Source of the DNA: Bacillota bacterium
GTDB taxonomy: Bacteria > Bacillota > Dethiobacteria > DTU022
Direction of reading: 5' to 3'
DNA length: 38,011 nucleotides
Assembly: GCA_018400435.1 (NCBI GenBank)
Contig: JAGYMW010000015.1
Coordinates: 1-38,011 of the forward strand
The position numbers and the translations under genes are program-made. Shown here piece after piece: positions 25,557-33,560 of this stretch (its first letter is position 1; the number at the start of each line of letters is the position of its first letter). The notes below the pieces were generated by a model. That model saw only the letters and a list, made by a program, of their open reading frames with translations. It did not search any database and had not been told where the DNA came from.

Positions 25557-27557
25557 ATGACGGATAAACCCAGAATAGGTCTTTACGTATGCCATTGCGG
25601 AATTAACATATCAGCAACGGTGGATGTAGATGCAGTTGCAAAATATGCACAGAATTTGCCCAATGTCCACGTGGCGCGTACTTACTCATATATGTGTTCA
25701 GAGCCCGGGCAGGCTCTGATAAAAAAAGATATCAGGGAACAGGGGTTGAACCGGGTTATAGTAGCCTCCTGTTCACCGCGGATGCACGAGAAGACCTTCA
25801 GGAAGGCCGTCCAGGAAGAGGGTCTCAACCCCTATTTTCTGGAGATAGCCAATATCCGTGAACAGTGTTCATGGGTTCACGAAGACATGACAGAAGGTAC
25901 CGCCAAAGCCAAAAAACTGGTTGCCTCTGCCGTGGCCAAAGTCAGGTTGCTGGAACCCCTTGAAAGCACGGAAGTTGATGCCGAACCGGCTGCTCTGATC
26001 ATCGGTGCCGGGATAGCCGGTATCCAGGCGGCTCTTGATATTGCCGATGCCGGGTTTAAAGTATATCTGGTTGAAAAAAGTCCTTCAATAGGCGGACGAA
26101 TGGCTCAGCTGGATAAAACTTTCCCCACCCTGGACTGCTCGGCATGTATCCTGACACCGAAGATGGTCGATTGTGCCAGTCATCCTAATATTGAGCTTCT
26201 AACCTATGCGAAGGTGGAAGAGGTCGACGGGTTTGTGGGGAATTTTACCATTAAAGTGCGGAAAAAAGCTCGATATGTGGATGTTGACAAATGTACCGGA
26301 TGCGGCGAGTGTGCTAAGGCTTGCCGGCTGGCTAACCGCATTACAAGTGAATTTGACGAGGGAATGGGTAAACGTTCGGCTATCTATATGCCTTTTCCCC
26401 AGGCGGTGCCTGCCAAGTATACGATCGATCCCGAGAACTGCCTCATGCTGACCCGTGGAAAATGCGGCAAAGGGCCTAAGTGTGAGGAGGCTTGCCAGGC
26501 TGGAGCGATAAACTTTGAACAGCAAGACGAAATAGTTGAGTTCAAGGTAGGGGCAATTATTGTCGCAACAGGATTTGACACTTTTGATGCATCAAGAAAG
26601 CCGGAATATGGCTACAGCAATTATCCCAACGTGATCACCGGCATGGAGATGGAAAGGCTTGTTTCTTCATCCGGGCCAACCGGTGGAGATATTAAGGTTT
26701 TTAACGGCGAAGAGGAAATTGTGCCTAAAGAAATTGCTTTTATAAAATGTGTCGGTTCACGTGATGCCAGCGTTGGTAATGAGTACTGCTCGCGGGTTTG
26801 CTGTATGTATACAGCCAAACAGGCTCATTTGCTCAGGGAAAAGATTCCCGATGCAAAGATCAGGGTTTATTACATCGATGTTCGAGCCTTTGGAAAGGGT
26901 TATGAAGAATTTTATGACCGTGTGAGGCGAGAGAATGTTCGTTACATCAGGGGCAATCCCTCTGAAATATTTAAACGGGGCAAGAAGCTGGTGGTCAAGG
27001 TAGAAGATACTCTCACTGCGACTCCGCTCGAAGATGAAGTTGATATGGTTGTTCTGGCTGTCGGATTGGAGCCGCGTGCCGATATGCGCGAAGTGATGGA
27101 TCTACTGCGGTTATCCCAATCGGGAGATAAATTTTTCATGGAAGCACATCCCAAACTGCGGCCAGTTGATACAGCAACAGACGGTGTTTTCCTGGCCGGT
27201 TGCTGCCAGGGGCCGAAGGATATTCCCGATACTGTAGCACAGGCCAAGGGAGCAGCTGCTTCGGCCATGGTGCCCCTGGCCAGCGGTAAAGTGACGATTA
27301 ATGCCCAGGTGGCTACTGTAAATGAAGCGACCTGTCGGGGCTGCGGATATTGCGTCAGTGTCTGTCCTTATTCGGCCATCGAACTGGTGACCGTTAACCG
27401 CTTTGGCCACGAGTTGGAAGTAGCACGGGTTAACGAAGCGCTCTGCAAGGGTTGCGGTTCCTGTTCTTCCGTCTGTTTGTCAGATTCAATTCAGCCTAAA
27501 TCGTTTCGCGATCGCCAGATCTTACCGCAAATTGCCGCACTGGGGGGAACAAGATGA
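25557..27557 (+). CDS. hdrA: HdrA-like FAD and iron-sulfur electron-bifurcating subunit
   Basis: HdrA is the flavin-bifurcating core of heterodisulfide reductase complexes. This copy is full length (666 residues from 25557). The N-terminal Fe-S domain has VCHCG at 11-15, the MCSEPGQ segment and ASCSPRMHEKTF. The FAD domain has IIGAGIAGIQAALD and SPSIGGRMAQLDKTFPTLDC. An inserted ferredoxin-like unit has CTGCGECAKAC and CGKGPKCEEAC. A CVGSRD segment leads to EYCSRVCCMYTAKQA, and two C-terminal clusters are CRGCGYCVSVCP and CKGCGSCSSVC. No selenocysteine UGA is present. ATG 25545 directly abuts GGGAGG, so 25557, 12 nt after it, is preferred but not certain. It overlaps the next gene by 4 bp. 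Confidence 0.94.
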   Translation: MTDKPRIGLYVCHCGINISATVDVDAVAKYAQNLPNVHVARTYSYMCSEPGQALIKKDIREQGLNRVIVASCSPRMHEKTFRKAVQEEGLNPYFLEIANIREQCSWVHEDMTEGTAKAKKLVASAVAKVRLLEPLESTEVDAEPAALIIGAGIAGIQAALDIADAGFKVYLVEKSPSIGGRMAQLDKTFPTLDCSACILTPKMVDCASHPNIELLTYAKVEEVDGFVGNFTIKVRKKARYVDVDKCTGCGECAKACRLANRITSEFDEGMGKRSAIYMPFPQAVPAKYTIDPENCLMLTRGKCGKGPKCEEACQAGAINFEQQDEIVEFKVGAIIVATGFDTFDASRKPEYGYSNYPNVITGMEMERLVSSSGPTGGDIKVFNGEEEIVPKEIAFIKCVGSRDASVGNEYCSRVCCMYTAKQAHLLREKIPDAKIRVYYIDVRAFGKGYEEFYDRVRRENVRYIRGNPSEIFKRGKKLVVKVEDTLTATPLEDEVDMVVLAVGLEPRADMREVMDLLRLSQSGDKFFMEAHPKLRPVDTATDGVFLAGCCQGPKDIPDTVAQAKGAAASAMVPLASGKVTINAQVATVNEATCRGCGYCVSVCPYSAIELVTVNRFGHELEVARVNEALCKGCGSCSSVCLSDSIQPKSFRDRQILPQIAALGGTR

Positions 27558-27985
27558 GTGAAGACTTTGAACCAAACATTGTCGCTTTTTTATGTAACTG
27601 GTGTTCTTATGCCGGAGCTGACCTGGCCGGTACGAGCCGGATCCATTACCCGGCTAACATCAAGGTTATCAGGGTGATGTGTTCCGGGCGAGTCAACCCG
27701 CTTTATGTAATGAATGCTCTGCAACAGGGAGCTGATGGGGTCCTTGTTTCAGGTTGCCATCCGGGAGACTGCCATTATATGGAAGGTAATTACTATGCCC
27801 GGCGCCGTCTCGGCATTTTTAAGGACCTGCTTGAATTCGTTGGAGTTGATCCGCGCCGTTTCCATATGAGCTGGGTTTCAGCTTCTGAAGGTCACAAGTG
27901 GAAAGAAGTTGTGGAAAAAACAGTTGAAGACGTTCGTGCTGCCGGGCCTTTTGAAGGCTTCAGGCGCCGGCAGATCGACTGGTAG
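27554..27985 (+). CDS. flxD: MvhD/FlxD-like 2Fe-2S adaptor subunit
   Basis: This 143-residue protein belongs to the MvhD family of small iron-sulfur adaptors. They dock a hydrogenase, formate dehydrogenase or NADH module onto HdrA. The conserved cysteines are in AFLCNWCSYAGAD, VMCSGRVNP and VSGCHPGDCHY. Also typical are the ADLAGTSR and YARRRL segments. The gene overlaps hdrA by 4 bp, as MvhD and HdrA genes often do. Because the following genes encode an NAD(P)H-type flavoprotein module rather than a hydrogenase, the name flxD fits better than mvhD; this choice is inference from context. Confidence 0.93.
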   Translation: MSEDFEPNIVAFLCNWCSYAGADLAGTSRIHYPANIKVIRVMCSGRVNPLYVMNALQQGADGVLVSGCHPGDCHYMEGNYYARRRLGIFKDLLEFVGVDPRRFHMSWVSASEGHKWKEVVEKTVEDVRAAGPFEGFRRRQIDW

Positions 27986-28002
27986 GAGGAGTCCTGGAAA
28001 AG

Positions 28003-28983
28003 ATGGATCTTGAACAATTACGAAAGACTGCCGCTGAAGTGGTGGCCAAAGATGATGTGAAGTACCTGATCGGTTGGAAAAAGGGGACATATGGTTACCG
28101 GGTCTCACCGGTTTTTATTGAAAACGAGGCTGATACTGAAGATTTGATATTTTCCCCCCTTTGCACCGCCAACCTGGTTACTTACCTGACACTGGTTGAA
28201 AAACCACCACTGCCACGCGGTCAGAAGCCGGACACACGCAAAGTGGCGCTGATGGTAAAAGGATGCGACAGCCGGGCTGTAGCCCAGATTCTCGTCGAAA
28301 AGGGAATTGAGCGTGAACAAATCATTGTAATTGGCTGCCCCTGCCCGGGTGTTATAGACGTGAATCTTCTGGTTGCTAAATACCCGGAAGTTGCAGAGAA
28401 CACAGAATTAAAATGGAGTGGGGAAGATTTTGTCCTTATCCGGGGTGGAGAAGAGATCCCTGTTAAAAGGGAAGAGGTTTTGGCCGAAAAATGCCGCCTT
28501 TGCCGTTATCCCAATCCAGTGGTCAGTGATATTATGATCGGGGAACCGGTAAAACCGTGGCAAACGGAAGAAGATACAGGGGTGTCAGAGCTTGAGGGAA
28601 AGAACGTTGCAGAACGCTGGGAATACTGGGAAGAACAGTTTGCCAGGTGCATACGTTGTTACAGCTGCCGCAATGTTTGCCCCCTATGTTATTGTGAAGA
28701 TTGCATCCTTGATCGACTTAATCCGACCTGGATTAACCGGGCGGTAAATTTTTCCGAAAATACTGCTTTTCATATTGCCCGGGCTTTTCATCTGGCTGGA
28801 CGCTGTGTTGAATGCGGCGAATGCGAAAGAGTTTGTCCGGTAAAAATTCCTTTGGGCCGTTTAAATCGCAAATTGGCCCGCGAAGTGCGGGATAATTACG
28901 GTTTTGAACCCGGTCTTGATCCAGATGGTAAACCGTTCCAGGCCAGCTATAAGCCTGATGATCCCGAGGACTTTATACTGTAG
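28003..28983 (+). CDS. flxC: FlxC-like iron-sulfur protein with two 4Fe-4S clusters
   Basis: This 326-residue protein is probably an electron-relay subunit of the Flx module. The N-terminal half lacks cysteine motifs except isolated ones (KGCDSRAV near 86, GCPCPG near 109 and a CRLCRYPNP segment near 165). It resembles the coenzyme-F420-hydrogenase-beta/4Fe-4S hydrogenase families. The C-terminal half carries CIRCYSCRNVCPLCYCEDC near 221 and CVECGECERVCP near 268, two 4Fe-4S sites. ATG at 28003 follows GGAGGAG 17 bp after the previous gene; the next gene starts within a dozen bases of the stop. It acts in the cytoplasm, having no signal peptide or membrane segment. Confidence 0.82.
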   Translation: MDLEQLRKTAAEVVAKDDVKYLIGWKKGTYGYRVSPVFIENEADTEDLIFSPLCTANLVTYLTLVEKPPLPRGQKPDTRKVALMVKGCDSRAVAQILVEKGIEREQIIVIGCPCPGVIDVNLLVAKYPEVAENTELKWSGEDFVLIRGGEEIPVKREEVLAEKCRLCRYPNPVVSDIMIGEPVKPWQTEEDTGVSELEGKNVAERWEYWEEQFARCIRCYSCRNVCPLCYCEDCILDRLNPTWINRAVNFSENTAFHIARAFHLAGRCVECGECERVCPVKIPLGRLNRKLAREVRDNYGFEPGLDPDGKPFQASYKPDDPEDFIL

Positions 28984-28994
28984 AGGTGAATGAT

Positions 28995-30008
28995 GTGTCA
29001 GCGATGCTATTGAATAAAGATAAATGGCCTGAGTTTGTTGGGAAACTGTCCGGGAAAGTCTGGGTGCCAAAGGTAGAAGAAGGCGAAGCAATTCGCTTTG
29101 GCCCCCTTTCAGGAGAGGAATCAAAGCTGCCCGAATATTGCAATACAAGGGTCCCGCCAAAGGAAATAGTTTTTCCGGAAACCGAAACTCTATACTGTTT
29201 CCAGGCCGATGAGCATGAAATGACCGCTCCAGAGATAGATGAAAGAAAAATCATAATCGGTATTCGTCCCTGTGATGCCCGGGCTATGAAGATCGTTGAA
29301 AAACTTTTCCGCTGGGATGTAGACGACCCTTATTATCTGAAGCACCGTGAGCTGGTTACCCTGGTTGGTTTGGCCTGCAATGCGCCAGGATTAAATTGTT
29401 TCTGTACATCTGTTGGCGGGGGGCCGGCTTCCACCGAGGGTCTTGATATAATCATGTTTGATCTTGAGGACAGATACCTGCTGGAAACTATAACCGAGAA
29501 GGGAGAGGCCTTGCTTAAAGAGGTTGAAGGCCTTCTTGAAGAAGCGGGTCAAGATGTGTTGGCGCAAAAAGAAAAACTAATTGAAGCCGCCGAGAACAAG
29601 ATCAGCCGTTCAGTGGATACTGAAGGTATAGCGGAAGGATTACCAGGGTTGTGGGAAGATCCTCTCTGGAAGAGAGTCTCCGCTTCCTGTCTCGGATGTG
29701 GAACATGTACTTACCTTTGTCCTACCTGCCACTGTTTTGACATCCAGGATGAAACAGAGGGATTTGAAGCACGGCGCTACCGCACCTGGGATTCATGCAT
29801 GTTTGAAGAATATACTCGCCATGCTTCGGGACACAACCCCCGGCCCACAAGGCGGGAAAGAACCAGAAACCGGATCAACCATAAATACAGTTATTATGTA
29901 GATAAATTTGATCTCATAGCCTGTGTCGGATGCGGACGCTGTATTAATTATTGTCCTGTCAATATCGACATAGTGGAGATACTGAGGCAGGTGAAGGAGG
30001 CGCTATGA
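28995..30008 (+). CDS. flxB: FlxB-like iron-sulfur subunit (sulfhydrogenase beta / AsrA family)
   Basis: This protein of 337 residues belongs to the family of sulfhydrogenase beta subunits and anaerobic sulfite reductase A, which carry electrons between a FAD/NAD(P) subunit and a catalytic or relay partner. The conserved IIGIRPCDARAMKI motif is near residue 80. NAPGLNCFCTSVGG follows near 126. Two C-terminal ferredoxin motifs are CLGCGTCTYLCPTCHCFD and CVGCGRCINYCPVNID. GTG at 28995 lies 8 nt after GAGG and is preferred; GTG at 28986 and ATG at 29004 are in frame. The stop overlaps the start of the following gene (ATGA), so translation is coupled. Confidence 0.87.
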   Translation: MSAMLLNKDKWPEFVGKLSGKVWVPKVEEGEAIRFGPLSGEESKLPEYCNTRVPPKEIVFPETETLYCFQADEHEMTAPEIDERKIIIGIRPCDARAMKIVEKLFRWDVDDPYYLKHRELVTLVGLACNAPGLNCFCTSVGGGPASTEGLDIIMFDLEDRYLLETITEKGEALLKEVEGLLEEAGQDVLAQKEKLIEAAENKISRSVDTEGIAEGLPGLWEDPLWKRVSASCLGCGTCTYLCPTCHCFDIQDETEGFEARRYRTWDSCMFEEYTRHASGHNPRPTRRERTRNRINHKYSYYVDKFDLIACVGCGRCINYCPVNIDIVEILRQVKEAL

Positions 30009-30853
30009 AAACCAGCGAAAACCCTTACATTCCTTATCTGGCAACGATCGAAAATGCCTGGTATGAAACCGGCGGAGAGCGCTGTATCAAAACTTTCAAA
30101 GTTGTTATCGACGACAAAGAGGTTCGAGAAAACTGGAATCATTGTCCCGGACAGAGTGCCATGATCGGCGTCCTCGGGGTGGGAGAAAGCATGATTTCCA
30201 TATCTGCATCACCTACAGAAGGTCGTTTTTTGCGGTTCTCGGTGATGCGCATGGGAAAGGTAACTCAGGCTCTTCACCAGCTTGACCCGGGTGATAAAAT
30301 GACTATTCGGGGTCCATATGGCAACGGTTTCCCGCTCGAGGAATGGGAGGGAAAGCATATTTTAACCATCGGCGGGGGAATCGGGCAGGCTCCCCTGCGT
30401 CCGATTATCGAATATGTTAAAGCCAAACAGGACCTGTATGCCGGATTAACCATGATCTACGGAGCCCGCACATCAGGAGACCTCTGCTTTAAAGACGAAT
30501 TTACCGAAATGAGCAAATGCGACGACCTCTCCTGTCACCTGACTATTGATATTGAAGAAGAAGGCTGGGAGCATAACGTAGGTTTTGTGCCCCAGATGCT
30601 GCTTGATCTAAACCCTTCACCGGAAAATAAAATTGCTATCACCTGCGGGCCGCCGATTATGATCCGTTTTGTCCTGGAAAACCTGAAGAAGCTTGGTTTT
30701 GCAGATGAACAGATCTACACTACCCTGGAAAACAGAATGAAATGCGGTATAGGAAAATGCGGCCGTTGCAATGTGGGTAATCTCTATGTTTGCAAGGACG
30801 GCCCGGTGTTTTGTTATTCGGTGCTGAAAAATGTTCCCGAAGCGTTTGCTTGA
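30005..30853 (+). CDS. flxA: FlxA-like FAD/NAD(P)-binding oxidoreductase with 2Fe-2S cluster
   Basis: It is a ferredoxin-reductase-type flavoprotein of 282 residues, the predicted NAD(P)H-reacting end of the Flx module. Residues 1-100 form the FAD-binding barrel, ending with GDKMTIRGPYGNGFP. The NAD(P) domain begins TIGGGIGQAPLRP near 118 and includes TCGPPIM near 218. The C-terminal CGIGKCGRCNVGN and later cysteines (VCKDGPVFCY) hold a 2Fe-2S cluster, as in dihydroorotate dehydrogenase B electron subunits and sulfhydrogenase gamma. ATG at 30005 follows AAGGAGG and overlaps the previous stop; the frame open from 29951 is not the true start. Choice of NADH over NADPH is not readable. Confidence 0.9.
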   Translation: MKTSENPYIPYLATIENAWYETGGERCIKTFKVVIDDKEVRENWNHCPGQSAMIGVLGVGESMISISASPTEGRFLRFSVMRMGKVTQALHQLDPGDKMTIRGPYGNGFPLEEWEGKHILTIGGGIGQAPLRPIIEYVKAKQDLYAGLTMIYGARTSGDLCFKDEFTEMSKCDDLSCHLTIDIEEEGWEHNVGFVPQMLLDLNPSPENKIAITCGPPIMIRFVLENLKKLGFADEQIYTTLENRMKCGIGKCGRCNVGNLYVCKDGPVFCYSVLKNVPEAFA

Positions 30854-30959
30854 TCTGTTTGAGAGATATTTATCATAGGATTAGCTAGTACTACAGCGAA
30901 ACATAACACTGAGCATTTAAGGGATAACAATATACCATAGTATCAAGGGAGCGAAGATC

Positions 30960-31124
30960 ATGAAAAGCCGATTTGATACTGAAAGAAAGGAAACAAAACC
31001 CTTGCATACAGCGCAGGCTCAGGCAGAAACAATAAGCGTTGTTCTTAAAGACATTCTGCCAGTTGAACTTTACTTTGTCAATAAAACTGCGCTGGAAGCA
31101 ACATGGGATCAGTTGGTTGGCTGA
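30960..31124 (+). CDS. Short hypothetical ORF (54 residues), possibly a gene fragment
   Basis: An ATG at 30960, preceded by GGGAGCG, opens a 54-codon frame beginning MKSRFDTERKETKPLHTAQ and ending ATWDQLVG. It is not recognised. It has no membrane segment or cysteine motif. It ends about 15-20 bp before the IS3 remnant's homology gives out, so it may be the 5' end of a gene cut off by the transposon, or a fragment of another mobile element. Confidence 0.3.
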   Translation: MKSRFDTERKETKPLHTAQAQAETISVVLKDILPVELYFVNKTALEATWDQLVG

Positions 31125-31139
31125 TCTTCCCCCGCTTCA

Positions 31140-31670
31140 GTGTGGACACATAGTTAAGCAACATCTGGTCACGACTGTCACGCATGCTTGGTTTACGCTT
31201 TAATCACCGGTAATAGCCTGAGCGGGAAACATTAAAGGTGCTGCACATCTTTTCCACAGTATGTTTGTCTGTGTGTTCCCCAATAAACCGGTATACTATT
31301 TCGGTTTTTTTGAAAAGGTGTGTACCGCTTTTTTTAAGATGTCTCTCTCCTCGGTAACATCGGCCAGCTGCCTTTTCAAACGCAGGTTTTCTTCTTCAAG
31401 GGGACTCAGTTTTCGTAAGCCATTGCCGGGGAATGCTTTTTCACCTAATTCTTCGAACTCTTCATGCCACCTGTCCAGTAAATATCGGTGGATACCACGA
31501 TCGTTTGATATCTCCTTAACGGTCTTGTCCGAGTTGTAACTTAACAGTACAGCATCTCGTTTAAAATTCTCACTGTATTTCCTCCGTGCTCCGATTATGC
31601 TTCTTACACCTCCAAAAAGGGGAAAGCTCTCGTTTTTCATTACGGGATCGCAGGTGTTTACTTGTTCCAT
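31140..31670 (-). pseudogene. Decayed IS3-family transposase (orfA plus truncated, stop-interrupted orfB)
   Basis: On the - strand, orfA (31670-31296) encodes the IS3 helix-turn-helix and leucine-zipper region. It shows ARRKYSENFKRDAVLL, GIHRYLLDRWHEEFEELG and ERDILKKAVHTFSKK. It ends at an A7 run (about 31309-31315 on the + strand) phased as a -1 ribosomal frameshift site. After a -1 shift the frame continues as VYRFIGEHTDKHTVEKMC and NVSRSGYYR. There it meets TGA at 31206-31204, where relatives have a Trp codon. It then resumes LKRKPSMRDSRDQMLLNYV and homology ends near 31140. The DDE catalytic domain is absent. The element is therefore dead by both a nonsense change and a truncation. Confidence 0.82.
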
Positions 31671-31720
31671 TCATTTACTTGTGCTAATATTTACTTAAAT
31701 ATTATTTTAAAGGTTACGGA
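31140..31720 (-). mobile_element. IS3-family insertion sequence remnant
   Basis: This fragment contains the 5' part of an IS3 element on the - strand, including orfA, the frameshift window and the start of orfB. The outer end beyond the orfA start (about 31671-31720) is AT-rich. I could not identify a terminal inverted repeat there. The inner end is broken in orfB. Approximate limits only. Confidence 0.6.
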
Positions 31721-31777
31721 AAGGCCGTCGGAAATATGACATTTCCGGCTGGCTTATTTTTCAGGAGGTGCTGCTAG

Positions 31778-32230
31778 ATGGAACAGTATGGAGTGATAAC
31801 CCAAATTAATAATGAAAGGGCAAAGGTTAGCCTGCAGCGGCACCTGGCATGTGAAAGCTGTGGCCGATGCGGAATGTTAAGCGGTTCAGGGAAAAAGGAT
31901 GCCGTCATCGAAGCCCTCAATCCCATCAAGGCCCAGCCCGGCCAGCGGGTGATGCTGGAATCCAACGACCGACAGATCCTTTTCATTGCTTTTATGCTCT
32001 ATGTAGTACCGCTGGGAGGATTGGTGGCCGGCATATTCGCCTGGCTGAAAGCAGCAACTTCTCTGGGGGTTACTGAAAACCAGGAACTGATTTCCATGGC
32101 CATTGGCTTTGGAGTAATGGCGTTTGCTTTTATCCTGATCAGAATCTGGGATCGCCGGGTTAAAGATGACCCTAAATACAAACCTGTAATCACAGCCCTC
32201 ATTACTGAAGAGCCAGATTGCAATGATTGA
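31778..32230 (+). CDS. rseC: RseC/MucC-family SoxR-reducing-system-like membrane protein
   Basis: This 150-residue protein has the RseC/MucC layout. A short N-terminal cytoplasmic domain carries CESCGRC (C25, C28, C31), followed by two membrane helices at about 68-90 and 105-125. In Proteobacteria RseC acts with the Rnf-like Rsx complex in SoxR reduction and modulates sigma-E. In Bacillota the role is not established, though family members often accompany Rnf or other redox genes. No Rnf genes are in the window. ATG at 31778 follows CAGGAGG. asd begins 33 bp downstream, so the two may be cotranscribed, without a functional link that I can see. Confidence 0.82.
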   Translation: MEQYGVITQINNERAKVSLQRHLACESCGRCGMLSGSGKKDAVIEALNPIKAQPGQRVMLESNDRQILFIAFMLYVVPLGGLVAGIFAWLKAATSLGVTENQELISMAIGFGVMAFAFILIRIWDRRVKDDPKYKPVITALITEEPDCND

Positions 32231-32263
32231 AAGAGTTTATTAATGACATCAGGAGGCGACTAA

Positions 32264-33292
32264 ATGGTTAAAAAGTACAATGTAGCAGTGGTTGGAGCAA
32301 CTGGACTGGTTGGTCAAAAAATTATCGACGTTCTTCTGGAAAGAGAATTCCCTTTTGCCGATCTCAGGCTGCTGGCATCCTCTCGTTCGGCGGATCGCCG
32401 GGTAAAAATAAAAGACTGTTATTACACTGTGGAAGAGCTAACTGCTGATTCTTTTACCGGAATCAACTATGCTTTCTTCAGCGCCGGTGAATCGATTAGC
32501 CATGAATTCGCACCGGAAGCTGTGAAGAGAGGAACAGTTGTTATCGACAACAGCAATGCTTTCCGAATGGAAACCGATATACCCCTGGTGGTGCCGGAAG
32601 TAAACCCGGATATGGTGTTCGAGCACCAGGGCATCATCGCCAATCCCAATTGTTCGACTATCCAGATGGTAGTTGCTCTGCAGCCTCTCCAGAAAGCCTC
32701 AGCCATAAAACGGGTGGTGGCCGCCACCTATCAGGCTGTTTCCGGGGCCGGCAGGGAAGCGGTGGAAGAGCTTCACGAACAGTGCCGGGCTATCCTCGAT
32801 AACCGGCCGGTGAAAGCGGAACGCATTCCCTACAAGGGCGCTTCTTACCCTTATCAGATTGCTTATAATGTTGTTCCTCAGATCGATGTTTTTGTCGAAG
32901 ATGGCTACTGTAAAGAAGAAAGGAAGATGGTTCAGGAAACGAGGAAAATTATGGGGTTGCCCGGGCTTCGCCTTACGGCGACCACGGTAAGGGTGCCTGT
33001 TGTCAAGGGTCATGCCATTGCCCTGAATGTTGAATTTGCCAATCCGCTGACTCCGGATGAAGCCCGTGATTTGCTTGCCGCTGCTCCAGGGGTGAAAGTA
33101 ATTGATGATCCTGTTGCTCTCGCTTATCCCACACCCCTGCAGGCTGAAGAAGACGATACTGTTTTTGTCGGCCGTATCAGGAAAGATCACTCCATTGAAA
33201 ATGGCCTGCATTTGTGGGTTGTCTCTGATAACATTCGAAAAGGAGCAGCCACCAATTCAATTCAGATTGCCGAGCTTTTATTGAAAAATTAA
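32264..33292 (+). CDS. asd: Aspartate-semialdehyde dehydrogenase
   Basis: It reduces aspartyl-4-phosphate to aspartate-4-semialdehyde with NADPH, supplying lysine/diaminopimelate, threonine and methionine synthesis. The N-terminal Rossmann motif is VVGATGLVGQKII (residues 6-18). The catalytic Cys130 is in NPNCSTIQM, and the catalytic His is in VKGHAIALNVEF near 248. The 342-residue length is typical. ATG at 32264 follows AGGAGGCG. Its product feeds hom, encoded 28 kb upstream. Confidence 0.97.
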   Translation: MVKKYNVAVVGATGLVGQKIIDVLLEREFPFADLRLLASSRSADRRVKIKDCYYTVEELTADSFTGINYAFFSAGESISHEFAPEAVKRGTVVIDNSNAFRMETDIPLVVPEVNPDMVFEHQGIIANPNCSTIQMVVALQPLQKASAIKRVVAATYQAVSGAGREAVEELHEQCRAILDNRPVKAERIPYKGASYPYQIAYNVVPQIDVFVEDGYCKEERKMVQETRKIMGLPGLRLTATTVRVPVVKGHAIALNVEFANPLTPDEARDLLAAAPGVKVIDDPVALAYPTPLQAEEDDTVFVGRIRKDHSIENGLHLWVVSDNIRKGAATNSIQIAELLLKN

Positions 33293-33298
33293 TTGCCG

Positions 33299-33328
33299 GA
33301 TCCCGGTGAATATTTCTAACCGGGGATC
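33299..33328 (+). terminator. Stable hairpin after asd
   Basis: GATCCCGGT (33299-33307) pairs with ACCGGGGATC (33319-33328) with one bulged base, forming a GC-rich stem across an 11-nt loop. The following bases GCCCTGC are not T-rich. It is well placed just after the asd stop as a terminator or mRNA-stabilising hairpin. Confidence 0.4.
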
Positions 33329-33334
33329 GCCCTG

Positions 33335-33363
33335 CTTACAATGCCGTGCTCACATTTTATAAT
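33335..33363 (+). promoter_or_regulatory. Sigma70-type promoter for the amidase-hydantoinase cassette
   Basis: CTTACA (33335-33340), a 17-bp spacer and a perfect TATAAT (33358-33363) lie just after the asd hairpin. The transcript would carry a leader of about 190 nt before the amidase gene. The leader has no recognised riboswitch. Confidence 0.6.
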
Positions 33364-33560
33364 ATTTTCCACCCGGGAAACGGCTCTGCTTTAATGGGCC
33401 TGATCTTTATGGCTGGTGAACGAATCCGCTTGTAAACAGTTACAGCTGTCTGATGATAGCTAAGAGAAGGATAAGGAAACCGGCAGATGGTCCGCCCGTA
33501 AAGGGAGGAATTTTCTGCCTGCAGAAAGGGTATAAACAAATTAAAGCGGGAGGTTTTGCC

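Noticed and set aside
26780-26830. Selenocysteine in HdrA
   Set aside because: The segment reads EYCSRVCCMYTAK with ordinary Cys codons and no TGA.
33453-33560. N-terminal extension of the amidase
   Set aside because: GGGAGG lies 7 nt before ATG 33561, and the family's conserved start (VRVGLIQ) follows it at once.
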